64,000 nt of DNA from Ephydatia muelleri (Eukaryota; Porifera; Demospongiae; Spongillida; Spongillidae): NCBI GenBank assembly GCA_013339895.1, contig JABACO010000017.1, positions 5,702,483 to 5,766,482 of the forward strand, read 5' to 3'. Positions 32,518-44,108 of the stretch are shown here, piece by piece. Below the pieces are notes generated by a model. The model was not told the DNA's origin and ran no database searches. It saw only the letters and a program-made list of their open reading frames with translations. Within the stretch, counting starts at the first letter, position 1. Each line of letters opens with the position of its first letter. Position numbers and translations under genes: made by a program.

Positions 32518-33928
32518 ATGAGTAAGCGCCAAAGCGTTACTTTGTTTGTACCTTGCGAGAGAAAAAAAGTTCACACAGACAAGGGAATGACAATCAGCGA
32601 AGGTAGCAATTTCAGTTCCTGCTATCCAGTCGACAATACAGACAGAGGTACGGCTGAGGACACGGGTCATATCAAAGAGATTGATTGTAGTAGGACTGAG
32701 AAAAGTGTCGTTGTACAATCTGACAGCAGGAGTCATGCTCTATACGATGGCATTGCACAGGAAGTTCAATGTTGTACCAGTAATGAAGACAGCAGTAGTG
32801 ACGAAGATACAGAGAGTGCTCCATATGATGGCACTGCTAATGACGAGACAACAGAGGAAGTTCAATGTTGTACCAGTAGTGAAGACAGCGCTAGTGACGA
32901 AGATACAGAGAGTGCTCCATATGATGGTACTGCTAATGACGAGACAACAGAGGAAGTTCAATGTTGTACCAGTAGTGAAGACAGCACTAGTGACGAAGAT
33001 ACAGAGAGTGCTCCATATGATGGTACTGCTAATGATGAGACAACAGAGGAAGTTCAATGTTGTAGCAGTAAGAAAGACAGCTGTAGTGACGAGGGTACAG
33101 AGAATCTTGTATGTGATGGCACAAACAATGAGGAAAATGAAGGTTGTAGTAAGAAAACATCATTCAAACTTTCTGCCTTTCAGAGGATCCTAATGTTTCT
33201 GATGAAAGTCCGGTTAAATCTGCATGATGAAGACTTGGCATATTGCTTTAATGTACAACTCTACTGTGTCTCGCAATTTTCACAGAGTTTTGGATGTAAT
33301 GGATATAAAATTGAAACATTTAATTATTTGGCCAGAACGGTCTGTTCTTAAAAAGACAATGCCTACATGTTTTCGCCAGCATTTTTCAAACTGCAGTGTG
33401 ATAATAGATTGCACTGAAATATTCATAGAAAGACCCACAAATTTATTAGCTCGAGCACAATGCTGGAGTAATTACAAACACCATTCAACAGTAAAATTTC
33501 TTATAGGAATAACCCCACAAGGAACCATTTCTTTTGTTTCGAAATGTGCTGGAGGACGGATGTCAGATAAAGAAATAGTTGAAAGATCAGCATTGATGAA
33601 ATACTTGCTCCCAGGAGATTTAGTGATTGCTGACAGAGGGTTTACTGGTGATAGCATGAGTATTGCCGAAGTGAAGACACCCCCATTCACTAAAGGAAGA
33701 AAGCAGTTGGAAAAAATGGAGGTGAATTGGGGACGTGAACTATCTAGCATTAGAATTCATGTTGAACGTCTAATAGGCATATTGAAGCTAAAGTACATGA
33801 TACTTAGAAGCACTCTACCTATAACATTTATTTCACACACTAGTAGTGAGCAGGCTAGTATAGATAAGCTGGTTCAAGTGTGTTGTGCATTAATAAACTT
33901 GTGTCCTTCAATTGTTCCTGCACAGTAG
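32518..33928 (+). pseudogene. ISL2EU transposase (DDE_Tnp_4 type) with one frame break
   Basis: The ATG at 32518 opens 277 codons: a disordered acidic N-terminus of four 32-residue repeats (EEVQCCTSSEDS...), then a helix-turn-helix region (FQRILMFLMKVRLNLHDEDL). The frame is lost near 33265 and the rest continues in the next frame to 33928. That part holds TVSRNFHRVLDVM, catalytic IIDCTEIF, GITPQG, LVIADRGF and HVERLIG, so the three acidic catalytic residues are kept. The break lies in the helix-turn-helix itself, where no intron is evident. It is thus probably a single-indel pseudogene or a sequencing error. Confidence 0.85.
32761..33060 (+). repeat. 96-bp tandem repeat in the transposase N-terminus
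   Basis: Units start at 32761, 32857, 32953 and 33049, the last diverging quickly; 96 bp keeps the reading frame. They encode acidic CC-SSEDS-DEDTES modules. Confidence 0.9.
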
Positions 33929-33952
33929 TTTTGCATCGCTATTTGGTGACTG

Positions 33953-36118
33953 TTATTTTTTTGTTTTCTTTTTGGAATTAATCTTTGGTGCACAAGATGG
34001 ACAGAACCACCTTCCTTTGGGCGTGGAGTGTATTCGTAGGCACTTGAAGTGAAACCATTGTATGGAACACTCAGAATTATCACAGCAAACCATGTTGCCA
34101 TGGCTTGGTCCTCCACAATAACACCATGTTGCATCTGGATCTTCACAATTTTGATCATGATACTGCGCTTCATCAGTGTCATTACCTTCAATATGAGACT
34201 TCAGTGTATGTGCTACTTCCACTACTCCTGATTTGTTGGCAACAGGTTGTCGTGTATGCCACTTGCCAATTAGTTCAGGAAGAATTCCATAAACAAAAAA
34301 GTGATTCACATTAGGCATTTGAGTCTCAAAAAATCCTTTATCAAGACTGATCCGCTCCATCAAAACTTCTTTCTCTGTCCACACCACAAAATCTGTATAC
34401 TGTACATTGCAAACCTCCATCTGTGCTTGTACTTGGTAAAAGTATGCATGATCCCTACATAAAGTCCAGTTTTCTGCACCTTGAGCCTTTTCCATGCAGA
34501 AACCTGTCTTCTCCTGAGCTGTTAAGTTAGGTTTGACACATATGGGGCACTTGACTTCGAGCAAAACTTTCTCTGTACAGCAATCACACATAACAATTCC
34601 ATCTGGGGAGGCACCAATGTATGGCTTTTCATAGGAGATATAAAAGCCGCTTTCTTGCACTCTTACATTCTTATGTGACACTTGTGCAATTTTAATGTAT
34701 GCCTGAATGGCATCTTTTTCATGCGTGCAACCCCATCTAAATGAAGCAAAGAAATATGCAAATATGTATGTTTAAACACTGCTATTCCTTTATACCTGGT
34801 ACTAGATGTGGAGAATTTGTATGCTTCAGGATAACAAATCTGTTTAATGAGGGTCTGAGAAGGCATACTCAAGTTTGTATTTGACGCAGCTTTAAACTTT
34901 GATGCAGTAATTCTTCCACTGCGATATTGGAACCATAGTTTGTTAGAACTCTGTCCTCTGGTTGCTTGTTCTAAATTTTCAATTTGTTGCACTGTAACCT
35001 AAGAATGATTGTATTTTAATTTCATATCTAACACAATGATTATCACCTGAAAGTCTTTTGCTGTATCTTCACAAACACTTTGAAGGGAAATATAATCTAA
35101 GCTTAGGTACTCAGCTTTATAAAGTTGCGACATTAAGAGAGGTAGGTCCAATGCCAGATGTCCTGGAGCAAATTGATCTGCATGTTCAGGAACAATTCTT
35201 AAGTTAAAATGTGTCTATCTCACTGTCTGTTGGTGGCTGTACAACGTGATGTGGTTTTAATTTGCATTGGGAAACCGTTTTTGCACAGTCAGTAGTAGAA
35301 GAGCTGAAATTGACGGTGACTCTTTCGGATGGTGCAACCTGTATGTGTGTAACTCAAAATTAAATTTGCAAAATCCATTACAACCATCACCTCCTTTATA
35401 GCTGGTAACCAAGAACATTTCTTTGATGTGCATGCATCTTCACCAAACTTCTTCTGAGATTCTGCTGCCCTGACCAAGCAGCATATAATGGCTGCTACAT
35501 GAGAACAGGATTCTCCCAGACTGTATGATGATATCCCAAGCCATACATGTATTGCACTTCAATTTGAATAATGTAATGGAACTTACCCTGCCATACACGT
35601 GCAATGTGCACACAGAACAGTGCCATTGAGCTCCAGTACAACCCAAGGGAGAACAGGCGCTGCATTGATCTTTTGGGAATGCCTTACCTAATTTGACTCA
35701 TAACAGTCAGTGAAGTATAATACATGCATGTATGTAACATACCTTTCCCATCACTATGCAACGATTGTTGGAATCATGTCTGAAGTAATGAATCTTCATC
35801 GCTAGAACCCATCCGTCTTTCACATAGCTATCACAACCAGTCATGGCCTTCCAGGCCTGCATGATTAGTAATGTCATTCTATTATACATACACTGAATAA
35901 GAGTAACTTAACTTCAATTCTTGTTGGGTATAAGGACTAGGAGTCGAAATAAGATATATAAACATATCGCTCCATGTAACCTGTGGAAGGATGTCTGGTT
36001 CTGTTACCCACGAGGCATCAGGAATTGAGTATGGGTCATTTGAGAATCCAAACGTCGTCAATTTAGACAAGTAGGGCTTTTTGGCTTCGGCAGAAAGGTC
36101 GCTGGCGTATTCCTCCAT
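33953..36118 (-). CDS. YqaJ-nuclease / PHD-finger accessory protein of the ISL2EU element (multi-exon)
   Basis: The likely start (36116-36118) gives MEEYASDLSAEAKKPYLSKL. Exon blocks follow leftward: WKAMTGCDSYVKDGW (about 35750-35855), CSPLGCTGAQWHCSVCTLHVYG (35595-35665), a GESCSHVAAI zinc/SWIM-like block (35415-35520), a block with LALDLPLLMSQLYKAEYLS (35050-35190), then 34796-34985 with RITASKFKAAS. A 59-bp GT-AG intron (34737-34795) follows. The last exon (33953-34736) has GASPDGIV and LLEVKCPI, the YqaJ nuclease motifs, and ends in a PHD finger (CYCGG...CCDNSEC...FHFKCL...WFCPSC). It may cut or process DNA during transposition; the PHD finger suggests histone contact. Its stop is 24 bases from the transposase stop. 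No break found in the parts I read. Confidence 0.75.
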
Positions 36119-36439
36119 AGCGTATGCAATGATGTAATGTTTACTTCCGGCGATGACGTGACGCAATAAAGCAATAAACAATTACGTAGGACGCGAGTTG
36201 CAGAAGGTCTATTCACAACTCAAAACTTACACATGTAGCTTCGAGAAAAAGGAAGTTACGCGCACAGGCTGCACCACCACCAGCAGTACCACTAGTCCAT
36301 GTTCAAGCACAGATAAAGGGTGTTCTGGTTCTGGACCATCTGGTAAAGGAGGATCCTGGACAGATACGTGACTCAGATGCAACCCACAGTTATGAAGGGA
36401 GAATAACTGGCCAGAGCTAACGAGCTTCTAGTCAAAGCC

Positions 36440-38345
36440 TTTACCGTAAACCTGCTGCCACCTGCTTCAATGGATAGCCAAGAGTTTAGAGACTTTCTTG
36501 ACTTCATTTCCAATGGTGCTTATGTGACACCTCATAGGACAAAGACTACTGAACTGATCGATGTACAGTATGAAAACGTCTTGAGAAAGGTTTTTTTGGC
36601 TTACTCTTGTTTCTGTTTGTTTTACTTAGTTTTGTATCGTGTTGCTTATATGCATTTGCTTACTAGATCAAAGCAATGATGGCCAATGCTGTGTCAGTAT
36701 CCATCACTACTGATGCTGCTTCAATGCATACAGGAGATTCTTATATTGCCGTCACAGCACACTGGCTTGATGCTCAGTGGAATATGATGTCATGTGTGCT
36801 TGATGTATCAATCAGCAATGGTAAGAAACACTGTTATAGCCAGTACCAGCTTATTATAATACATTCCTGTATACGAATATTTTCACATACGGCAGAAGAG
36901 ATTTCGTCTATTGTTAAGGATATAGTTAACACAGAATTTATGCTAGAGAATCGCCTAGATGCAATTGCCACTGATCAAGGAGCAAATTGTGTTGCAGCAA
37001 TAAGGCAGCTAATTGAAGAGGGTGTAACTGAAGAGCAAGTTAGATGCTCTTGCCACAAGCTACAACTTTCTATCAAAAATTCCTTAGAGGTATTACTAGC
37101 TGATATATCTTTCAGTATAGCTAGCTGCCTTAATGTGCTAATTCATGCACTTTGATTCACTTATAGGTGAAAAACTGCCCTTCAGCCTCATTGATTGAGT
37201 TATTCAGGACAATTTCATGCAACATCAAAAACAGCCCAATGCTATTGAATGCACTTAAAAAAAGTCAGCAAGGAACTTATTTAGCTTGTTTGCTTGACAA
37301 GCCACAGGATGATGGTGCTACTCAGTCTGAAGATGATTCTGATCACACCTAGATGCTACTCAGTCTGAAAATGCAGAGATTGATCGCACCTTGCATGTAG
37401 ATGCTTCAGTGCTCCCACATAGACGCAGCCTTAAACTTATCAAGGACATCTGCACAAGATGGAACTTCACATTTTATATGTTACAAACGATGTGTATTGC
37501 TTCAGAAGCACATTACTCATGTATTGGCAGAGAGCAAATATGCTCATTTAGTCCCATCTCCTGAGCAATGGCTGGCTGCTGAAAAGTTGTGTGCCCTGTT
37601 GAAGCCATTTCAAATTGCAACAGATTTTCTGCAGGGAGAAAAGTATCCTACTTTAGGATGTGTTTCTCGATATATTACAACGCTTGTGGGTGGACTGCAA
37701 GGTACAATGCCACCAGTGCACTGGCAGTTAGGGACCCGTTGGAACAACCTTCCAAAAATTGTACTTGTGGCAAGAGCATCTAAGTTAGTCAGGTGCTTTA
37801 TACTGCAGGACATGCTGCAACGTTGGGATTCAGCTGACCTCCTATTGGGAATGGGAGCTATAACTCATCCAGGACATAAAAGTTTGTCTTGGCTAAACTG
37901 CACTAATAGGCAAACCATTATTAGCCAATTGCAAACAGAAATGATGAACATTACAGAGGAGAATGAAGAAGATGAGGCTGATGAGCCTCCAGCAAAGAAA
38001 GCAGCAGTTACTCAACAAGAGGAGGAATTTGATATTCTGTTTGGACATAAAGATGAATGTCCTGGTGAAGTAATTCGTAGTACTCATGATCACATTGAAG
38101 ACGAATTTCTGAGATATCTTAAGGAGGCTGAAAGTGATCCGATGGATTGGTGGAGAAAGCATGAATCCTACTTCCCTCAAGTTGCCAAACTGGCAAGGAA
38201 GTATCTAGCTATCCCTGCCTCGACTGCACCTTCAGAAAGGGTTTTCTCCACAGCAAAGAATATACTCCAGAAAAAACGATGGAGCCTCTTAGCAGAACGG
38301 CTGGGTAAATGCATATTCTTGAGGCATAATGCAAAGTGGTTTTAA
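36440..38345 (+). pseudogene. hAT transposase catalytic and dimerisation region
   Basis: Blocks in order: ASMDSQEFRDFLDF (about 36460-36500), SVSITTDAASMHTGDSYIAV (36690-36760), LDAIATDQGANCVAA (36955-37000), CSCHKLQLSIKNSL, KDICTRWNFTFYML (about 37443-37485), GAITHPGHKSLSWL, and the dimerisation block STAPSERVFSTAKNILQKKR near 38215-38280. Short introns separate some blocks. RW and the next block (VLLQKHITHVLAESKYAHL) are in different frames near 37490, so the copy is disrupted. It is ZBED-like, the same family as the decayed copy at 18326-20740. Confidence 0.8.
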
Positions 38346-38555
38346 ATAGCACGTGATAGGATTTTGCCGTTTTGTACTCGTATGGTACTAATTGCATCTG
38401 CTAAATCTTCAAGTATTAAATTGGTATTTCATCTATCTCCGTGATTCTCCGTCTATTCCCGTGCACGTTTGTATCACGATATAGCCAAAAGAATATCGCG
38501 ATGTATCGCGTATCGCGATATATAAAAAATATTGCGATATATCGCGGCAGCCCTG

Positions 38556-39370
38556 GGTACAGGGTTAAATAATTTAACAGGCATTTATTAGAAAAGGGAG
38601 TGGAGGGCAGCGGAGGGGGGGAGGGGGCGTCATTGAGTCCCAAGGTGAGGGGGAAGGGGTGTTTTGTTTAATGTTGCACATATTTTGTCAACACTTAGAT
38701 CAAAATCAAATACTCCCAATTTTCCCAGCCTTTCACTATTCATGGTGGAATGAAGCCATGAATGTATCTGTCTTAGACAGGAAAATGCCCTGCAGCTTCT
38801 GCACTGCCAGTTGGAAGTATCACCATGACACAAAAAGTTCCGATACATTGGAGAGGATTAGATCACCATTCTGGCATAGTAGTTGTGGAATTTTTTTCTC
38901 TCCAGAAATTCCATTACAATGAACTTTCCATCTGGCAAGCTCATTCTCAACGTTGTCTTCGTCGGGTAGAAGATGTTTCTACTCTGATACCAAGATGTCA
39001 TATGTTAAACTCCCTAAAAATGCAAAACTGTAGTGGACTGTTGACTATAAATACTCATCCTACACATACAATGGATGTGACATTCATGATTAGTGGGAAG
39101 AATATGTGCCAATCTCTGTGAATGTCAACTTTGGGTATTTATAAATCACTATACTTCCAGGCCAAAAAAAGAAAATGTGTCAAGCAGATGTGTTCATGTA
39201 TTTAAAGACATTGATTGAAAGCCATTGGAGAGATCAAATCAAGCCTTTGCATCGATGAACAATGACTTCAATTTAATAGGAGATTACATGCCACATAGGA
39301 TGGTTGTAAATTTATCCAAGTAATCTCTCCAAATTATTGGTGTTCATCGAATGTTGATGAAATGAAGAGG
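38556..39370. other. no clear gene; decayed sequence
   Basis: Short frames hint at protein remnants (SYTYNGCDIHD around 39050-39090), perhaps the upstream part of the next pseudogene. Not firm. Confidence 0.35.
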
Positions 39371-39399
39371 AGGTGTAAGCAAATTGTTAGTCAAAGCCA

Positions 39400-41175
39400 A
39401 ATGTTTCATATTCAGGAAGATAACTTTAGTCATGTCAAGGTATATTGTGATAAAGCCATTTGAAGTACCGTTACATTTGCATAATTACATTCCAGGAAAA
39501 ACTTGTTTCACAGAATGTGATGTTTGCACTGTGATCAAAGGTGAGAAGGAAAAATTCTTAGATGCTACAAGAATTACAGAGCTAAATCAATCGATGAAGG
39601 AACATATGAAGTTACAAATGTAAGTTTCTGTCTTTACAGAAAAGATATGAAACTTAAATCAGACATGCATATTATGTCTAAGTATGTGCAAATAACTACC
39701 GTTTCTACACTGGGATCAGAGAAATAGATACAATGCTATAAGAGAGAGTGCTGAGACAGACAACAATATCATGTCCATTATTATTGATGGGATGGACCAA
39801 AATACAACACAGCTCCCTCACACAAAAAGACTTACGTTATTTTTCAGGTAGGATATTCCATACATTCTGGCTACTATATTTATTAACCTGATTGCATTGC
39901 TGATGTAATTAGGTTGTACAATCACACTTCCAGACAGAGTCCTGCATGTCTCAGCCTATTTCAAAACATTTATGCATACAACTTGACAATACTGCTAGAG
40001 AAAATAAGAACCGTCACTTATATCATTGCTAGTAGAACTACATTTATTTGAAGAGGTAATTAGTTGCATTGCCTCTACTAGCCTTTAAAGTGCTATTTTT
40101 TTTTGTCCTCATAAATATGGAACTTGATGGTTGGGCACACACATGAAGACATTGCTGCTTTATTTGGAAACATCGGAAATGGTTAAAAGAGAACAATGCA
40201 CTTATTGTTCCTGGTAAGTGGGATTAATAAATTCACACGTATAAATAATTGGTTTTATAGATTTGCTTTCTGGATGCAAAAAATTCAAATAAAATGCCCA
40301 CAGAGGGAGTTAGTGTAGAAAAAAATGGCACATGTTAAATCGTGGTTGTTGCACAAACAGAGGAACTGCACAACCACTAAAATCCACACATATTTAGGTT
40401 CTACAGGAATATTGAGGGGCATGCAGAAATGAAGTACAAAGACTGGAATAATGAAATTTGGGAACCAAATGGGAACCAATCCGGTTTGAAGCTGCTAAAG
40501 GTGATGATACATTGTATAATTAAAGTTGCAGCATTTAATAGCATAACAGAAATAATAAATAAATTAAAACCGGATTGTTCACATTGATGGAATGTTTACC
40601 CTGTAGGTGATTCCAAGTGGTATTTCTCTTGTTGTTAATTCTAGTTCTGCAAAACTGGACATGGAAGCTCTTACTGCTTCTATACCAAAGTACAAGTGCC
40701 TTGAAGAAATGTATAAGGCATGGTGGTTATCGTTCCTTGAACAGTTGAATGGAAGCTTTAACGCTGAGTCTATAGAAGAGAAAGAACATGGACATTGTAC
40801 GCATGGTTAAAGAGCATATATCTACTTCTGCCATCGAACATCACAAAATTTCAATCAATTAGTGATATTCCGGAAGAAGTCGAAGTAAAGTGTTAAAATA
40901 ATATTTAATAAGGTATTTATAATCTTCTCTGAAGTGTAATATTTTTCGTTCTCTCTCCTTGATGCAGACCAGAGCTCTGTGCAAAATCAGATCGGAAGTA
41001 AGACTAGACCTCAATCAGCATCTAAATGACGGCTGTATAACTCCGTCGGAACTTCCTAATACTGAAGAGCAGTCAATGGAACAAGATCCCGTTCAGGATG
41101 CCCCACAAGATGCAATCAGGCAGTCTAGAGCATTAAATTATACCGAGAGATTCTTCCTCAGGTACTGTAGGTAGA
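39400..41175 (+). pseudogene. transposon-like gene with IDGMDQ motif, decayed
   Basis: Separate plus-strand blocks: CDVCTVIKGEKEKFLDATR (about 39510-39560), IMSIIIDGMDQNTTQLPHTK (39766-39825), THEDIAALFGNIGNG (40139-40183), YRNIEGHAEMKYKDWNNEIW (about 40402-40461), then an open block 40607-40810. I recognise this order (IDGMDQ, then VGHTHEDID, then a KYKxW block) from a family of uncharacterised, multi-copy proteins in invertebrates and fish, probably transposon-encoded. Large parts between blocks are missing or out of frame. Function unknown. Confidence 0.5.
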
Positions 41176-41399
41176 CCAGATGTTGTAGCTCACTACTGTG
41201 ATTGTGACTCACAGCATCTATCCCACTTTGCAAGGTGAAATAATCTACTTCAATGCTCTCCGACATATATTTGACGGACAGAAGGCACGGTGTAGAGAAC
41301 TCCAATAAAAGCGCATATGAACGCTCAATTGCGAGGGCATGGATTATTGAGCGTGGGCAAAAAAAATTCAGTATCCATCCGCCTGTCCATTATTTTCAT

Positions 41400-41660
41400 G
41401 CATAAGTTAAAGATGTAAAAAATGCGTGGGAGTAGGCCCATCCCTCCTCCCGTGCCCCTCCCCCTTCTTGTAACCCTGTGGTAGCGATATAGGTCCCCCC
41501 TTTAAATGGGTCCCCCCTGCCCCATTTCCCTAGCGATTTGGGGCCGTTCGGCCCCTATTAGCGCTAGAGAATTGGGCCCCCTCCCCCCCGCAAGGCCCCA
41601 TTCACTAGCGATTTGGTACCCCCTAGTGAAATAGGGCCCCCACATTAATATTGGTGCTAG
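41400..41660. repeat. G/C-run-rich repeat (TAGCGATTTGGGGCC type)
   Basis: Runs of C or G alternate with TAGCGATTTGG and GGGCCCC words. The same vocabulary appears at 43898-44105 and, inverted, 63655-63890, so it is a dispersed repeat family. Confidence 0.6.
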
Positions 41661-42026
41661 TGTACTGATATGCATATTAGACACAAAAACTATTTGTCTT
41701 CCAAGCAAGCAAACATTTCCACCGTTTTGGTGCCCTTTCATGGGACTATAAGTTTCAGAAACTTTAACCCTCGGGAAAAAGCATCTAAAACTTTTAATCC
41801 ATTAAAATAATAGGACGTTGCAAATAAAAGGACGTAGCAAAGAATAATGGACATTGCATTTAAGACAGAGTATAATCCATGAAACAAATCTTTGACACAC
41901 ACCTTCCATCATTGCAAAGAAGAAAATGACAAATAACACACCAAATAAAGTATGCTTAATTGATATTGACATGTCATTAAGCAATGTACCTGTATGATTC
42001 AAATCGTTTCAAAGTGTTTGCCTAAA
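41661..42026. other. no gene recognised
   Basis: AT-rich, no supported feature. Confidence 0.45.
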
Positions 42027-43897
42027 TTAGTTACATTCATTGCAATGGGTGTTATCTGTTCCTGCTTTATTAGCTGCATGCTTTTGCCATTTGTTCATCT
42101 TCCCACATGGTCCATAGGCATAGGTTGTTGTCTGAAGCAACGAGGTTGCAGCAATTATTTCTATTTCAGTAACCCATGTGCCCAGTGACTGTTCTATGTA
42201 ACTATCCATTGTTTCACCTACATTAAGAAGGCAGGATTTATAGAGTTTTCAACTATGTACATGTAGGTTACAATCAGCAAGCGGATTTCGTGATGATATT
42301 CCTGTGAGTAAGGGTGTGTAACTGATTTTCAGGTTTTGTAGGTTAATCGATTATTCGCGATTACCTATTCGGTCGACTATGCATTTAGCAGAATAGCAGA
42401 TTACTGATTTCAGACTTTCCTTTAGTCGAAATAACCGATTCTGTTTTTCTTAGTCGCGATTAATCGATATTCGTTTCTTTCATATGCAGAAAATCTGTCA
42501 GAAATCGATTACCTTTTTATACGCCCTTCGCTTATCCCAGATAGACGGCAATAGTTTACTAATTATAATGGCCGGTTTAAAATCAGTGTTGTCGTGATCA
42601 AAGGTAACCATGCAAACTAATCAACACTGCCCTTCTTTCAAAATACCGTCTCTGTGCATGTTTTCATACAAGCATGGGTGCACGCGCATGGCACAATAGC
42701 TCGATCAGAACGTTTTGGCGGTATATAGTAGATGTTCGCAAGCTCACGTTAGACCTTTCCATTCTCTGCAGTGTGTATTACATACATGTAACATAAGTGT
42801 TGATACAAGCAAATAAACACTAAACAGTTCATAAAGGCTACAATTTCCTCAACGAACGCGCTATGTAGTCCTCTGCACCAGCTAAGTGTTCTATTGGTTC
42901 CCAGGTGTCATCTTCAGGCCCGAATCCACCAAATACCCTTTTCCTGACGTTCGGCCTGAATATTGTACATGTCCTGGTTGGCAGCATTGTCGTATGCGTG
43001 AAGCGGCGTTCGCTGAATTACACCAGGTTTGCCATGTGGTTTCACAGGCATTTTTGGTTAGCTTCTTGCCACTTTTTCGAATTCTTCGGGGGCATGCTGT
43101 AGCAAGGGTGGCGGGCACGTGTGGTTTTAATAATTTAAAGTTGACATTATTCTAAGGCAAAAGGCCAATGACTATTTGTCAGTTGAGACATACAATAGTG
43201 CGTAATGCCTTTTTAAATTTCATTGTAGTAGAATTAATGAGATGTTATTTTCAATTGACTCGCATGGCTACAGCGATTTTGTTACTAATTTTAAATCATG
43301 TCGGCTAAACATCTACATGTACATTTTCCCTATAAACTAAAATGAATGGCATCCACAAAAAACTGGACTGATTTACGTGCCAATATTAAAATCGGAAAAA
43401 CCTCAAAAACCTAGGGAATCGCTTGCAAATTAATAATGCATTAATCGCCAAATCGATTGTATGTTTCAAATAACCGATTTGCAAGTTGCTATAAACCTCA
43501 AAAATCGATTAGACTTTTTTCATAGTCGAAATAATCGATTTTAATTTAAAAAAAGGTTACACACCCTACCTGTAAGCCAGTAAGTGTGTTTGAATGAGCT
43601 CGAAAAAAGCAATTCTCATCACCAACAATTCTTGTTGTTGAAGATGGAGAGGGAGTTAGTGGAAAAAATGACGGTTTCCATGAATGTATGGCAGCCCCAG
43701 TAAACTGCAGTGGTATTTTTGCCATTCTCTTGATATGTCTGCTCATCTTTAACTCTGCCTATGGGTATATGATGAGATGACTCTGACACATTTTCATGAA
43801 CATCCACCAGACTTTGAGTCATAGCATCTCTTGATATTGGTCTACTGTCCTTAGTTTCATTGGTTCCAATAATTCTCAGTGGTGATTTCATTGTCAC
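42027..43897 (-). pseudogene. OTU-family cysteine protease gene split by a transposon
   Basis: Reading leftward from 43897: a region with RDAMTQSLVDVHENVSESSH, then RIVGDENCFFRAHSNTLTG at about 43580-43640. The last matches the OTU catalytic motif (normally Gly-Asp-Gly-Asn-Cys-Phe), with Cys present and one Gly replaced by Glu. There a 1.26-kb hAT-type element intervenes. Beyond it (42308 downward) the OTU fold resumes: EIRLLIVTYM, then, after a frame change and stop, GTWVTEIEIIAATSLLQT, the conserved GxWGxxxEi block. OTU enzymes remove ubiquitin; in many invertebrates OTU domains also ride on transposons, and that may be its origin here. Insertion plus stops make it non-functional. Confidence 0.75.
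42309..43568. mobile_element. 1.26-kb non-autonomous hAT-type element
   Basis: Ends TAAGGGTGTGTAAC and, inverted, TAGGGTGTGTAAC. Flanks CCTGTGAG and CCTGTAAG match at 7 of 8 bases, an hAT-length target duplication. Both ends hold clusters of AATCGATTA and CGATTA words in both directions. No transposase inside; ORFs near 42890-43155 are not recognisable. Confidence 0.8.
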
Positions 43898-43929
43898 ATA
43901 AATGGGTTCAAATCACTAGCGTTTTGGGG

Positions 43930-43962
<33 letters not shown>

Positions 43963-44108
43963 TTTCGCTGGGGGGATTCATATCGCTCCTACAACCCCAC
44001 CTCATCCAGCACCCTCTCCCCCTCCCCGAAATATTTGGATCAGCGCATGCCCTGCAGCACAACATGCTTATATTATCCAGTTATTAGAATCGCTATCGGA
44101 AGTTTCGT
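43898..44108. repeat. poly-G-centred dispersed repeat
   Basis: ACTAGCGTTTTGGGGCC, a poly-G run of about 28, then CATTTCGCTGGGGGG, ATATCGCTCCTACAACCCC and AATATTTGGATCAGCGCATG. The same series stands in inverted order at 63655-63840. Confidence 0.8.

Larger units (their letters stand above)
32415..36210. mobile_element. ISL2EU-type DNA transposon (3796 bp) with 83-bp perfect inverted repeats
   Basis: AGACCTTCTGCAACTCGCGT at 32415 begins an 83-bp terminal repeat (32415-32497) whose exact inverse is 36128-36210. AT flanks both sides, the 2-bp duplication known for ISL2EU. It carries two convergent genes, a DDE transposase and a YqaJ-nuclease protein, also typical of the superfamily. It sits between the BED finger and catalytic region of the hAT element, so it inserted later. 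Perfect 83-bp repeats suggest a fairly recent insertion. Confidence 0.9.
31721..38555 (+). mobile_element. hAT (ZBED-type) DNA transposon carrying two nested insertions
   Basis: Left end CAGTGCTGCCGCGATAT and right end, inverted, CAGGGCTGCCGCGATAT form hAT-like terminal repeats. Both subterminal regions are packed with ATCGCGATAT motifs, as expected of transposase binding sites. Flanks GGTGGAAG and GGTACAGG agree at 5 of 8 positions, consistent with an old 8-bp duplication. Inside lie a BED finger, an hAT catalytic domain and the dimerisation domain, split by an ISL2EU element, and a small MITE near the left end. Without insertions the element would be about 2.8 kb. Confidence 0.85.

Noticed and set aside
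32740..33057. Hydrophobic repeat ORF on the minus strand and Met/Val-rich ORF in another plus frame
   Set aside because: Shadows of the 96-bp acidic repeat in the transposase.
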